Of a DNA stretch of 64,000 nt, positions 44,608 to 53,507 are shown piece after piece (position 1 is the stretch's first letter; every line of letters starts with the position of its first letter). The stretch is from assembly GCA_016201275.1 (NCBI GenBank), contig JACQDB010000133.1, positions 1 to 64,000 on the forward strand, given 5' to 3'. Position numbers and translations under genes: made by a program. A model generated the notes under the pieces. That model was not told the origin of the DNA. It did no database searches and saw only the letters and a list, made by a program, of their open reading frames with translations. The stretch is from Acidobacteriota bacterium. Its GTDB lineage: Bacteria; Acidobacteriota; Blastocatellia; UBA7656.

Positions 44608-44745
44608 ACGGGGCTTTATGCTTGCGCCCGCCTTCGCCGCTTATCAGATTATTTTTCAAAGATCATAAAATGCCCCTGACGGGGCAAAACAGAGTCAAGC
44701 GATTTTCTAACCTCTCATCTGCGTAACATCAGTTACTTCAACCTC
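44608..44745. repeat. Inverted copy of the left-hand dispersed repeat
   Basis: Read on the minus strand, 44745 to 44608 gives CTGATGTTACGCAG, then GCTTGACTCTGTTTTG, a GCCCCGTCAGGGGC hairpin, ATTTTATGATCTTTGAAAA and GCATAAAGCCCCG. The same blocks appear in order on the plus strand at 41457-41515 and 41735-41805. The two copies therefore face each other across the insertion-sequence nest. No coding content. Confidence 0.65.
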
Positions 44746-44878
44746 TGAACTGGATATTGAAAATGGCACCTGCTTCACAAATAATTCCTTTCTAAAGCAA
44801 TGGCATCAGCAAATGTCGGTTGCTTCTTGCTGTACCATGCCGCTGTTGGCAGCCATTGTTAAGTCTCATTGGTTACCA

Positions 44879-45367
44879 ATGGATGAAGATCTCTGGGAGG
44901 TTGAAAACTATGCTGACTTCCTGACAATACGGCGCGAGTTATCAGCCAAAGCTGCGAACGATTTCCTGGACAGCCTGCTTGCGGGAAATGCCCCACAACC
45001 AGCGATAGCAACATCCATCCTCGACCATCAAGTTGTCATCGGCAATATAGAAAGCGAAGAGGAAGAACAGATTCTGCGCGAGTGTAACGCCTGGATCGTA
45101 CAAAACGGATTACCTGAAGGCGAATTGATGTATGAATTGACAGATCCAGAGACTGGCAAGCCATTGGCAATTCTAGACCTCGCATGGGCGAATGGATTGC
45201 AGGAAGGATACAGCCAACCCGTAGCTTTACTGCTTGATGAGAGTTTGGAAATCGAAGAAGTGGTAAATAAATCAGGCTATCGTTTCTTCACCAATGCAGA
45301 TGAGTTCAAAGAGTATGTGCGAAAAAAAATCCTGGCTATGGAGCCAGCCTTGAATTCATCAGTTTAG
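44879..45367 (+). CDS. Hypothetical acidic protein, possibly a truncated gene
   Basis: 162 aa from the ATG at 44879; an upstream ATG at 44813 in the same frame has no ribosome site either. The start, MDEDLWEVENYADFLTIRRELSAKAANDFLDSLL, resembles the C-terminal helical part of DUF262/GmrSD-type proteins, but I am not certain. The remainder (EEEEQILRECNAWI, EGELMYELTDPETGKPLAILDLAW, GYRFFTNADEFKEYVRKKIL) is acidic and well formed. The adjoining repeats and insertion sequences may have removed a larger N-terminal part. The function is unknown. Confidence 0.5.
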   Translation: MDEDLWEVENYADFLTIRRELSAKAANDFLDSLLAGNAPQPAIATSILDHQVVIGNIESEEEEQILRECNAWIVQNGLPEGELMYELTDPETGKPLAILDLAWANGLQEGYSQPVALLLDESLEIEEVVNKSGYRFFTNADEFKEYVRKKILAMEPALNSSV

Positions 45368-45640
45368 ATGAATCTGGGAATGACCAAACCATGAGAAATG
45401 TGTTCCGCTTCTTCCGAGTTACCTACAATTGTCATTTTTGGCAATTGCCTAATTCTCACAAATAAATTATTTATCGTTGCTATTGCCAATTCTGACAACC
45501 AGTTTCGCCAACTTTGGCGATAAGGATGATGGGGAGTAGTGGGCGAGAAACGAGTTTAAGGGTACAACGAATTCTGTCGCTGAAGTGGTTTTTCGGTAGG
45601 CTAATCGTTTGATTTTTGTCCTGTTGAGCGCTTGGCTCAA

Positions 45641-46142
45641 TCATCCGCCGCGTTCTGCCGGGTCTTTGACTTTGTCAATGATGGTGCAGTTATGAAACCA
45701 CGGAGTTTGTCCAGCAGTTTGCTGCACAAATTGCTCGTCGGAGTAAGCTTCTGCCAGAGCGCGCATATAAAGCAAGTTCGTCCGCGAGAAGCCTTGCATT
45801 TCAGGGAAAGCGATTTTCAGGTCTTTGGCGAGGCGGTCAATGACTTTCGCGCCCCAGCCCTGCTGCTTCTGGCGGCTGAGAATGTCGCGTCCAATCTGCC
45901 AGTAAAGCAAGACCAACTCGCGATTAACCGCCAGAGCAGCAAGGCTGGGGCGCTTGAATGCGCGATTTCAAGTCGCGAAGAAAATCTTCATAGCCCGAAA
46001 GAGGATGCTCAATCGCTGCCTTAACCACAGCCGTCTTCGGGGTCCTGGTTGCGGCTTTTGTTTTGCGTGATTTTGCCATCGGTCTTATCAAACTCTTCAA
46101 AAGTGCGTTGAACTTTATAGCTGCTGAAGCAACTTGGTTCAA
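45641..46142 (-). pseudogene. DUF1016/YhcG-type nuclease, frameshifted and truncated
   Basis: The start frame (46142 onward) carries a basic tail and SGYEDFLRDLKSRIQ. After a frameshift near 45940 a second frame carries VLLYWQIGRDILSRQKQQGWGAKVIDRLAKDL, FPEMQGFSRTNLLYMRALAEAY and IDKVKDPAER. These are the diagnostic N-terminal blocks of the DUF1016 (YhcG) family, which has a PD-(D/E)XK nuclease at its C-terminus. The sequence stops just after DPAER, so the nuclease half is missing. It is a decayed accessory gene, probably of defence type, at the edge of the integrated element. Confidence 0.8.
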
Positions 46143-46220
46143 GATTTTTTCAGTCGTGCAAGAAAGAACTCAGCCTTCCTTGCACGACTGCTTGACGCTT
46201 CAAGACCTGATCCCCCGTTT

Positions 46221-47600
46221 CTACTTTTTCGGCAGAAGCCCCTGCGGCAGAGGCGGCGGCGGAGGCGGGTCTCGCGGTTTTGGCTTCGGTGGTTTGCGAT
46301 CCGCGAGGTTCTCTATTGCAATCTCTTTTGGACAGCGATGTTTGTTGAGCGCCTGCGGTTTTTCTTCAAAGCGCAGACGGTCAAGAATGATTGGCGACAA
46401 GGAGGTCGCCAGCAACAGCAATTTCTTCGGATTCAATTGGCGAATCTCTTGTGGTTTCATCAAACGACGCTCATAAAAATGCTCGCTTTCCGTCACGCTC
46501 GTCTGGGGCGAAAAGAGGCCTCCCTGCCGGCTGTAGGATTTCTTCTTCTCTCGATGCGTGTACTCACCCATAGCGCGAGAGAGGCGTTCCGCCATCTCCC
46601 CTTCCAAGCCGCCCATCACAATCTTACTGTTGAAGTTATCGTAAATGATCTCGGCTTCCGCCTTGCCGTACAGTACCTCTAACTGGCTGTGAGATTGCAA
46701 CCCTGCGATGATGGTAATATCTCGCCCTCTCAACAAGGTGATGTCTTTTTCAAAATCGTTCAATCTACCGATATTGCCGAACTCGTCGAAGAAGAGATTC
46801 ACCGGCACATTGCCTTCGGCGCGTTTGAGTACGCTGAGCATCAGATTGAAAAAGACTGCCGTGAGTTGCTGCAATCGGGTCACGTCATCTTCTTCCAAGC
46901 ACCAGTAGATTTGTGTGGGAACCCTTCGCAAAACCGAAAAGTCGAAGGCTTCTTTAGTGCTGCTGGTAAAGCGTCGAATCTTCTCGTTATCCAGCCATTT
47001 CAGCTTCTGTTTGACGCCGCTCTTAGCTCCCGTCCGGTAATGTTCTGTGCCTTCGATGTAGGGGCGCGCTTCTCTGCGAACCGTGGCAACCGGCGAAGCC
47101 GTAAGGATTTTTGACAGCACCTGATGATCGGCACAGATCAACTCATAGACAAAGGTCAGCACCGGCGTTTCCGAATGCGCCGCGTGAATGAGCAGAACCT
47201 TGAGCAATTGGCGCTCAGCGTTTTCCCAATAAACATCGCCATGGCGTTTGCCTTGCGCGTAGATGATCGCATCGGTAAGGCGATCCGCAATCGCTGTGTC
47301 CTTGCAAAACGGCACAAAGTTGAAGGACATGCTGTTATCCGGGTCGCTCGGCGCAAAGCGAATTGCATTGGCTTGCTTTGCTGCGGTGTGCGACCACAAT
47401 TCGCTTTTTGGGTCAGTCGCAACGAATGAAGTCTGGCGGTTGTAATAACAGTTAATCAGGAAAATGGAGCGGGATTTGCCGCTGCCACTCGGTCCCAAAA
47501 CCAGCAGATGGCGAAGCGCCGTCCAGCGATCCAGCACCAGGAAACGCTCGTACAATAGGGGAATGCCGACGTAGTGACCGATCACAACCTCCCCTGGCAC
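46221..47600 (-). pseudogene. VirD4/TraG-type coupling ATPase, main part of a split gene
   Basis: 459 codons. Walker A is GPSGSGKS, and Walker B is VNLFFDEFGNIG. Further blocks SFVATDPKSEL, ILLIHAAH, DITLLRGRDITIIAGLQSHSQLE and MGEYTH fit VirD4/TraG coupling proteins, which feed DNA-protein complexes to a type IV secretion channel. The tail is Pro-rich. It begins (GTG 47600, PGEVVIGHYVG) in the -1 frame relative to the upstream gene, which ends in ATWQEIKHLLPSYHKHR. In intact homologues these two pieces are continuous. So the protein was split by a frameshift near 47597 and is probably non-functional unless re-initiation restores it. Confidence 0.82.
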
Positions 47601-48022
47601 CGGTGTTTATGATAGCTGGGCAGCAAATGTTTGATCTCCTGCCAGGTTGCGAGATGGGCTTCAGCCTGGCGCGCGAGTTGCCCTCGTCTGCTTGCGACAT
47701 AGTAAATGCCACCGCCCACGGCCGACACTGCCAGGCCAAGCCCAACAGCCTTTTTGGCATCAAGAAGCTGTCCCGGCAGGTCTGTGAAGAACTGTTCCTG
47801 CTCTTCACCAGCCTTGCCGAATGGGTTGTTGTCGTCCGACCTCGTAGCTGGTTTCTTGCCTGTCACAGAGGAGGGCGCGGTTTTTTGTTTCTCTTGTTTG
47901 TGTCCTGCACGGTCTGATGAATTACTCCTGGTCTTTCCGGGTTTTTCCGTCAGCGGTTGTTGGACAATGATTGGTGCTGCGAATGACTTTGCGGCTGTGG
48001 TTAAAAATTTTCTTCTCTTCAT
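47582..48022 (-). pseudogene. N-terminal membrane part of the split coupling protein
   Basis: 146 codons from ATG 48022 (AAGGA site). The start MKRRKFLTTAAKSFAAP looks like a twin-arginine-like or basic signal. A membrane span, AVGLGLAVSAVGGGIYYV, lies near residues 93-110. The end, HLATWQEIKHLLPSYHKHR, is the segment that normally leads into the ATPase domain, encoded next in a shifted frame. The two frames overlap by 19 bases. Confidence 0.65.
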
Positions 48023-48026
48023 CTTT

Positions 48027-48431
48027 CTATTTCCTTTTCGTGTTGATGTAAATGTTCTCGGTCATCCAATTGTGCAACTTCGTCACGTAATTCGTGAGCG
48101 TGTCGGCAGCCGTTCTGAATGACAGATGAAGTGAGTGATTGAGTTTTGAAAGTCCTAGAAAGACGCGGTTCAACTCATAAAGCAAGCGTTCCAGTGGCAC
48201 TCGTTGATTTGCATCAGCCGGCGGCAAGGCAGGGCGAAACTTGAGAAGTTTGTTGTACAAACCGCGATGCACGAGGTAACGCGAGGCGCTCGTTCGCGCC
48301 AGTTTGGCTCGCAGGCTAATCTCTTCATGTTCTTCATTAGTGAGGCAAACGGTGATCATTTTGGGATAATGATTTGAATTCCAGGCTCGTTTTTTTCGCT
48401 TCCCTTTCAACAACGGCTTTTCTTGGCTCAC
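48027..48431 (-). CDS. MobC-like/ribbon-helix-helix relaxosome protein
   Basis: 134 aa from a GTG at 48431 preceded by GAGGGG. The block KMITVCLTNEEHEEISLRAKLARTSASRYLVHRGL is a ribbon-helix-helix DNA-binding motif of the MobC/TraJ type, followed by a helical C-terminus (LLYELNRVFLGLSKLNHSL). Such proteins bind oriT and help the relaxase. It is transcribed toward the coupling protein, with just five bases between. No relaxase gene is visible nearby, so mobilisation would need help in trans. Confidence 0.72.
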   Translation of the reverse strand: MSQEKPLLKGKRKKRAWNSNHYPKMITVCLTNEEHEEISLRAKLARTSASRYLVHRGLYNKLLKFRPALPPADANQRVPLERLLYELNRVFLGLSKLNHSLHLSFRTAADTLTNYVTKLHNWMTENIYINTKRK

Positions 48432-48646
48432 AAAAAATCCCCTCTAATTAGTGCTTCCTTTCAGGGGCTTTTCTTCGTTGAGCGATAAGGCAAGCGTGAG
48501 GCCACAGCCCCCGCCTAAAAATCTGAAAAATTTTTTTGAAGAGAAGACATTTTTAGTGCGCTAGCGCATCGGTATCCTGCCGTGGGTTGGCGATATGGAA
48601 CCTCGAATTTAATCGGAAACTTGCGCTCATTAAATCGGTGATCATC

Positions 48647-48683
48647 TGTGCCGATAAAACCTCTCCCTTCGATGATCGGCACA
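48647..48683. promoter_or_regulatory. Inverted repeat upstream of the MobC-like gene (possible oriT or operator)
   Basis: TGTGCCGA (48647-48654) and TCGGCACA (48676-48683) are perfect inverted arms around a 21-base spacer. A 12-base palindrome TGCGCTAGCGCA stands at 48557-48568. They lie in the 400-base gap between the MobC-like gene and the small gene at 48829, where an oriT is often found. The role is unproven, and the rest of the gap holds nothing that I recognise. Confidence 0.35.
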
Positions 48684-48828
48684 AGCCTTGCAAATAGTCG
48701 CGATGAAAAAGATGTCAGGGTTGGGTTTTGATGATCGTTGAAGAGATGAGCAACCGTTAGTTGAAATCCGCGTCATCATCAAAATCACAATCCGCAAAAG
48801 TCAGAATACAAAAAAAGGAGAAAATCAG

Positions 48829-49014
48829 ATGGATATAAAAATTACAGTTGAGATTGAGGGGTACAGAGAGATCACTTTTGAAAAGTGGCTACCGCGACAT
48901 CCCGAAGAATATCCCCGCTTTGAAATCGCCATCAACCACGTTGGCGATCTGGTGGCCGCCTTCCTCGATGAACATGGCACAAGAGAGTTCTGGCCATTTG
49001 ACTATGTGCCTTAA
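48829..49014 (+). CDS. Small unrecognised protein of the integrated element
   Basis: 61 aa. A strong AAGGAG precedes the ATG. The sequence (MDIKITVEIEGYREITFEKWL...HVGDLVAAFLDEHG) looks like an alpha/beta soluble protein. It is acidic, with no cysteine. I do not recognise the family. It belongs to the short-gene cargo between the mobilisation genes and the integrase. Confidence 0.5.
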   Translation: MDIKITVEIEGYREITFEKWLPRHPEEYPRFEIAINHVGDLVAAFLDEHGTREFWPFDYVP

Positions 49015-49141
49015 GCTTTGTCGCCGTGCGTCTGCTCCCCTACCATAGGCACACACACTGATTTGGCTGACAGAAGTGAAGCTGTAGCTGAGCACCCCGA
49101 CAGAAAACAGATTCGTCAGTTCATCTGATGGGAGAAAAGTT

Positions 49142-49312
49142 ATGAATGTATCAATGATCGCCAGTCCTCATATAGAAGGCAGACAGGCCAAAGCGCTAAC
49201 GGCAAGGTTGACCTATGCGAATAAAAGCATACCAGTGAGTCGAGATTTTTTTTCCTTTGCAATAGCCATATGCTCACGCCTCAGGGTAACGGCGAGAGCA
49301 AGCAGGAAATAG
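49142..49312 (+). CDS. Small basic protein of the integrated element
   Basis: 56 aa from ATG 49142, preceded by GGGAGA at a usable distance. It is Arg/Ala-rich (KALTARLTYANKSIPVSR...RLRVTARASRK). It lies just ahead of the excisionase gene and could be a DNA-binding accessory, but no family is recognised. It may be spurious. Confidence 0.3.
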   Translation: MNVSMIASPHIEGRQAKALTARLTYANKSIPVSRDFFSFAIAICSRLRVTARASRK

Positions 49313-49344
49313 AAGGAGGAGTGTAGAGAAGGGCATCAACAGTT

Positions 49345-49557
49345 GTGAATATTTCAGACAGACGAAATGAGACGGATATTCCCGGCGATGAAATTCTAAC
49401 GCTTGAGGAGGCCGCTGCATTTCTCAAGGTCGGAAAAAGAAATTTGTATTACCACATCGAACGCGGCTCAATTCCCTTGCTCAAGGCCGGGCGGTTGATT
49501 CGCTTCTCTCGCCGCGCACTGATGGACTGGATGGAGCGATCAGCGGCTAGACAATGA
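49345..49557 (+). CDS. Excisionase-like MerR/HTH DNA-binding protein
   Basis: 70 aa from a GTG at 49345. ILTLEEAAAFLKVGKRNLYYHIERGSIPLLKAGRLIRFSRRALMDWM is the full winged helix-turn-helix of the excisionase family (helix_turn_helix_17). The stop overlaps the integrase start by ATGA, the usual layout of an integration module. It should direct recombination toward excision, or regulate the integrase. Confidence 0.88.
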   Translation: MNISDRRNETDIPGDEILTLEEAAAFLKVGKRNLYYHIERGSIPLLKAGRLIRFSRRALMDWMERSAARQ

Positions 49558-50702
49558 GGCAGAGGGTCATTACCATAGCCAAGCACAGTCGCTGGCTAGG
49601 ATTCGGGAAAGGAATAAAGCCAATGACAGTTTTCAAAAGAAATGGACACTGGTGGTTTACCAAAACCATCAACAGGAAGCAAATCAGAAAGCCTTTGCCA
49701 ACGGCGCGCACCAAAGCGCAAGCCGAGGAAGCCGAACGCAAAGAGCTTGAAAAGCTGCACAATCAGAAGTACGGCAAAGCTCAATCAGCTACTCCAATGA
49801 TTGACTATGCCGAAAAGGTTTACCTCCCCTGGGCGCGGAAGAACAAGCGGTCAACCAATGACCCTTATTACCTGAAGGCCATCAAGGATTTTTTCAAGCG
49901 CAAGACCTTTGAGGAGATCAGCCCACTGCTTGTCGAGAAGTTCAAGAGCGAAATAAAGAATGGCATGACGAAATTTGATCAACAGCGCAAGCCCGCGAGC
50001 GTCAACCGCGAAATGACTTGCCTGTCGAGAATTTTCAACATGGCGATTCGAGACGGAGTCACAAGCTCAACCCCTTGCGATCAGGTGAAGCTCCTACGCG
50101 AAGACAATCAGCGCACTCGCTACTTGAGCGCCGAAGAGGAGGCGCGGCTGTTGCGCCAGTGTATCGGGGAGCGTGAGCATCTGCGCCCGATTATCCTGCT
50201 GGCCATCAACACCGGCATGAGGCGCGGGGAAATTCTCGCGCTTCGCTGGTCACAGATTGATTTTCTCCGCAACCTCATCCACCTGAGCAACACCAAGTCG
50301 GGCAAAGGGCGCGACGTGCCGATCAACAGCACAGTAAGAGAAGTGCTTCTCAAACTCGATCAGTCAAAGGAGTTTGTTTTTGTCAGTCCGAAGACCGGCC
50401 TGGCGCTGGTGGAAATCAAACACGCCTTTGCCAGAGCCTGCGAGGAAGCCGAGGTGAGCGATTTTCATTTTCACGATTTACGGCACACGGCGGCAACCCG
50501 CATGGCGGACGCCGGTGTGGATGCCTTTACGATAGCGGCTATTTTGGGACACGCGGATTTGCGAATGACGGCCAGATACACGCACACGCTGGAATCGAGA
50601 AAGCGCGAGGCGTTGGAAAAAATCGCCGATCTCGGAAAATCCGGTCACAAATCGGTCACAATGAAAAAGCGGGAGTCTATAAAACTCCCGCTAAGTGGTT
50701 GA
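49554..50702 (+). CDS. Tyrosine recombinase (integrase)
   Basis: 382 aa. An N-terminal AP2-like arm-binding part and SAM-like core-binding domain (IDYAEKVYLPWARKNKRST..., YYLKAIKDFF) precede the catalytic domain: NTGMRRGEILALRW (Arg I), K in NTKSGKGRDVP, HDLRHTAATRM (His-Leu-Arg-His), and LGHADLRMTARYTH with the nucleophile Tyr. All six active residues are present. An ATG at 49623 with AAAGGA upstream may be the true start. The gene ends ten bases from the 3' end of tRNA-Ala, so that tRNA is the likely attachment site. Confidence 0.93.
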   Translation: MRQRVITIAKHSRWLGFGKGIKPMTVFKRNGHWWFTKTINRKQIRKPLPTARTKAQAEEAERKELEKLHNQKYGKAQSATPMIDYAEKVYLPWARKNKRSTNDPYYLKAIKDFFKRKTFEEISPLLVEKFKSEIKNGMTKFDQQRKPASVNREMTCLSRIFNMAIRDGVTSSTPCDQVKLLREDNQRTRYLSAEEEARLLRQCIGEREHLRPIILLAINTGMRRGEILALRWSQIDFLRNLIHLSNTKSGKGRDVPINSTVREVLLKLDQSKEFVFVSPKTGLALVEIKHAFARACEEAEVSDFHFHDLRHTAATRMADAGVDAFTIAAILGHADLRMTARYTHTLESRKREALEKIADLGKSGHKSVTMKKRESIKLPLSG

Positions 50703-50711
50703 TGTAGAAAG

Positions 50712-50784
50712 TGGAGCTGAGGGGATTCGAACCCCTGGCCTCGTGAATGCGAGCCACGCGCTCTGCCAACTGAGCTACAGCCCC
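50712..50784 (-). tRNA. tRNA-Ala (CGC)
   Basis: 73 bases. The acceptor stem GGGGCTG pairs with CAGCTCC at the 3' side (GU allowed), the D arm has AGCTCAGTTGGCAGAGC, and the T arm reads AGGGGTTCGAATCCCCT. The anticodon stem CGTGG/TCACG encloses CTCGCAT, giving anticodon CGC, which reads Ala codon GCG. CCA is not encoded. Its 3' end faces the integrase gene, the standard site for integration of this class of element. Confidence 0.95.
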
Positions 50785-50922
50785 TTAAATCGGAAAAGAG
50801 ATGTTACGGAATCTTTAACCAACCTGTCAACAGAACGACGAAAAATCACCCGCCATCCGTGCCAACAAAAGGGCAGTGATACCAAGCCCGTACCCGCCGC
50901 TGGCATTACTGTAAAAAAACTG

Positions 50923-50970
50923 TTGACAAGCTACTACAAAAGTAGTAAATTCAGCCTCGTTTGTAGTAGC
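50923..50970 (+). promoter_or_regulatory. Promoter and BlaI-type operator
   Basis: A -35 TTGACA (50923-50928) and -10 TAAATT (50946-50951) are 17 bases apart. A perfect dyad TACTAC-AAAA-GTAGTA (50932-50947) lies between and across them. A second partial site, TTGTAGTAG, follows at 50961-50969. BlaI/MecI repressors bind TACTAC...GTAGTA dyads, so the operon is almost certainly autoregulated by the next gene. Confidence 0.88.
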
Positions 50971-50990
50971 AACAAAAATAGGAAGGCAAA

Positions 50991-51425
50991 ATGACACAAA
51001 AGAAGCAGATCAAACTGACCAAGTTCGAGATGGAGATGATGGATGCCTTATGGCAATTGGGCAGCGGCTCGGTGCGCGAAATTCACGAACAATTGCCGCT
51101 CAAAAAACGCTCTGCCTACACCACTGTGCAGACCATTATTCGCCGCCTCGAAGACAAAGGCGCGGTGCAGCGGGTTAAAAAAATCGGCAACGCTTTTATC
51201 TTTGAACCGCTCATTACTCGCCAATCGGCGCACCAACGACTCATCAATGAATTGCTTGAATTATTCGGCGGATCGGCGCGTCCTTTGATGGCGCACTTAG
51301 CGGAATCGGGCAAACTCAGCCTCGAAGACATCCGCGAGATGGAAAGTTTACTGCCCGAAGCAGACTTTGAAAGCGACAGTAAAGACACTCGAAAAGCTCG
51401 TAATACAACAAGCAAGCGCAAGTAA
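50991..51425 (+). CDS. BlaI/MecI/CopY-family repressor
   Basis: 144 aa. Winged helix KLTKFEMEMMDALWQLGSGSVREIHEQL, AYTTVQTIIRRLEDKGAVQRVKK, then the dimerisation helix (RLINELLELFGGS). The family represses target genes until a BlaR1-type protease cleaves it. AGGAAGG precedes the ATG. The BlaR1-like gene starts 23 bases downstream, so the pair is an operon. The C-terminal extension (DFESDSKDTRKARNTTSKRK) is charged and disordered. Confidence 0.95.
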   Translation: MTQKKQIKLTKFEMEMMDALWQLGSGSVREIHEQLPLKKRSAYTTVQTIIRRLEDKGAVQRVKKIGNAFIFEPLITRQSAHQRLINELLELFGGSARPLMAHLAESGKLSLEDIREMESLLPEADFESDSKDTRKARNTTSKRK

Positions 51426-51448
51426 ATCTGCGACAAGGAGCAAGGCAA

Positions 51449-53485
51449 ATGCTGAACCATTGGTTGACCACAACACACCATTGGATAACGGATTGGTCAA
51501 ACTGGCTAGTCCCTCTGGTGGTAAATCATTTATGGCAATCCACGCTGTTTGCCCTACTCGCTTTCGCGGCAGTATTGCTGCTCAAGAGAAGTCCGGCGTG
51601 CGCCCGTTACGCGGTGTGGCTTTTCATCTCAGCGAAATTCATTTTGCCCTCGGCGTTGTTTATGCTGCTTGCCAATCAAGCGGGCTTGGAATTCCCTGCT
51701 CTTTTTGCCACCACTCAAGAAAACGCTACGGTCATTGCTCAAGTCAATGAACCCGTCGGCGACTTTTATGAGCAAGACTCGGCGCTTGAAGAAACCACCG
51801 CGCAAGACAGAGGGATTTATACAGGGCTGACGGTCGTGTGGTTTGCAGGTTTCGTCTTGTTGTTGGGTTTGTGGATGAAGAAGCGGCGCAGATTTGCCCA
51901 AGCCATGAAAGCCGGGGTGTTTGTTTCGCAAGGCAGAGAGGCTGAGGCGCTCAAGAATGTGCAAGTGTGGTTATTCATCAAACGCGAGATTCGCTTATTA
52001 GTCTCGCCGAAAATTTCTGAGCCGGGGATGTGGGGCATAGCACGTCCCATCATCGTCTTGCCTGAAATGATGGCTGACCATTTAAGCGAAGCCGAGCTTG
52101 ACGCCGTGATGATGCACGAGATGATTCACATAGCGCGTTGGGACAACCTTGCCAGCAACGCCCAGATGTTTTTGTGTTGCCTGTTTTGGTTTCATCCGCT
52201 GGTTTGGTTCATAGATAAAAAATTGCTTATCGAAAGAGAGCTTGCTTGCGATGAAAAAGTTGTAGAGTTAGGCGGCGCGCATGGTATCTATGCCGCAAGC
52301 CTTTTGAAAGTCTTAAAGTTTTGTCTAGGTTTACGAGTAGCTGGCTTGAGCGCGGCTGGCGGCTCGAACTTAAAAAGGAGGATTGAGAAAATCATGGCTA
52401 ATGAAACGACTACAAAAATGGCTCTGTCGCATCGCGTTTTACTCATCGCCGTCGCCGCCGCCGTAATCATTTTTTCTCTAGCAGCAGGGTTACTGACACG
52501 CGACCGTGTGGCGGCGCAAAATCGCCCACGCCCCTCAAGCAGCATCTCCGAAGGGGTTGCTGGAGGTGTTGAAGGCGGCGTACCTGGAGAGATGCAAGAT
52601 GAAGACGCCGATATGGAAAAAAAGATCAAGGCGGATTTAGATAAAGCTCTTGAGACGGCTATTCAATTTGAAAACCAGAATCTATCGCCAGTAAGTATTA
52701 CGGAAGCCAGAATCAAAGCGGTGAATTATGATACTTGCTCTAAGCAAAGCAATACGGCTGTCCAACAAGGAAATTTTTTTGCCGTCAGATTTAGCGTTAA
52801 AGTAGTCAACAACACCGACCGCACCATCAAAGTGATAAGCCTTGAGCTAGTAAATCCAGATAACGACAACTGGGTTTATGTTCAGGATGCCGGGGCTTTA
52901 ATTGAGCCACATGGTTCACACACTCTTGGCATGGAGAGGCACAGTTATACCCTGATAAAAAGAGACCCGAACGCTTTAACGGCAAAGGTCGTCGGGGTGA
53001 TTTTTGAAGGTGGCGAGGTCTGGGGAAAAGTGCCGCCATCCCCCCCGCCTCCCCCGCCGCCATCTGCACCTCCACTTCCTCCAACAATGCACAGAGGGAC
53101 AGTAATGACAGAAGTCTCTCCACTAGCGCCACCACCCCCACAGTCTCCGCCTGCCATCGAAAGTGTTCCCGCGCCGCCTGATGCGCCACCTGCGCCGCCT
53201 AAGATCATTCGTAAATCCGGCGGTGTGCTGCAAAGCTCCGCCGTAAGACGCGCCGAGCCAATCTATCCGCCTCTCGCACAAGCAGCGCAAGTGAGCAGCG
53301 CTGTTGTTGTTGAAGTAACCATTAATGAAGAAGGCTATGTGGACTCAGCGAGGGTTTTGTCAGGTCATCCGTTACTCAAGGATGCCGCCGTTGCAGCCGC
53401 GCGCCAATGGAAATTCCAGCCAGCCATGCTGCAAGGCAAAGCCGTCAAAGTCACCGGCACGATGACTTTCAACTTCGCGTTGTAG
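51449..53485 (+). CDS. BlaR1-like M56 membrane protease with C-terminal TonB domain
   Basis: 678 aa. The N-terminal half has four or five membrane spans and the M56 zinc motif HEMIH (about 222-226), with ERELACDEKVVE supplying a third ligand. A single span (ALSHRVLLIAVAAAVIIFSL...) follows near 325. A Pro-rich spacer (PPPPPP runs) leads to a TonB C-terminal domain: PIYPPLAQAAQVSSAVVVEVTINEEG...AVAAARQWKFQPA. The sensor half probably cleaves the BlaI repressor. The TonB end suggests coupling to outer-membrane transport or to a structural partner. The combination is known in acidobacteria. AAGGAG precedes the ATG. Confidence 0.93.
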   Translation: MLNHWLTTTHHWITDWSNWLVPLVVNHLWQSTLFALLAFAAVLLLKRSPACARYAVWLFISAKFILPSALFMLLANQAGLEFPALFATTQENATVIAQVNEPVGDFYEQDSALEETTAQDRGIYTGLTVVWFAGFVLLLGLWMKKRRRFAQAMKAGVFVSQGREAEALKNVQVWLFIKREIRLLVSPKISEPGMWGIARPIIVLPEMMADHLSEAELDAVMMHEMIHIARWDNLASNAQMFLCCLFWFHPLVWFIDKKLLIERELACDEKVVELGGAHGIYAASLLKVLKFCLGLRVAGLSAAGGSNLKRRIEKIMANETTTKMALSHRVLLIAVAAAVIIFSLAAGLLTRDRVAAQNRPRPSSSISEGVAGGVEGGVPGEMQDEDADMEKKIKADLDKALETAIQFENQNLSPVSITEARIKAVNYDTCSKQSNTAVQQGNFFAVRFSVKVVNNTDRTIKVISLELVNPDNDNWVYVQDAGALIEPHGSHTLGMERHSYTLIKRDPNALTAKVVGVIFEGGEVWGKVPPSPPPPPPPSAPPLPPTMHRGTVMTEVSPLAPPPPQSPPAIESVPAPPDAPPAPPKIIRKSGGVLQSSAVRRAEPIYPPLAQAAQVSSAVVVEVTINEEGYVDSARVLSGHPLLKDAAVAAARQWKFQPAMLQGKAVKVTGTMTFNFAL

Positions 53486-53507
53486 TTTCGGACAGGTCAA
53501 TTCTAAA

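Noticed and set aside
41735-44670. Inverted ATTTTATGATCTTTGAAAA blocks as ends of one large composite transposon
   Set aside because: The exact 9-bp duplication and terminal repeats at 41941 and 44598 define the real ends; the outer blocks belong to the repeat family.
50695-50994. Open frame across the tRNA gene
   Set aside because: It covers a complete tRNA-Ala and the BlaI promoter, so it is not coding.
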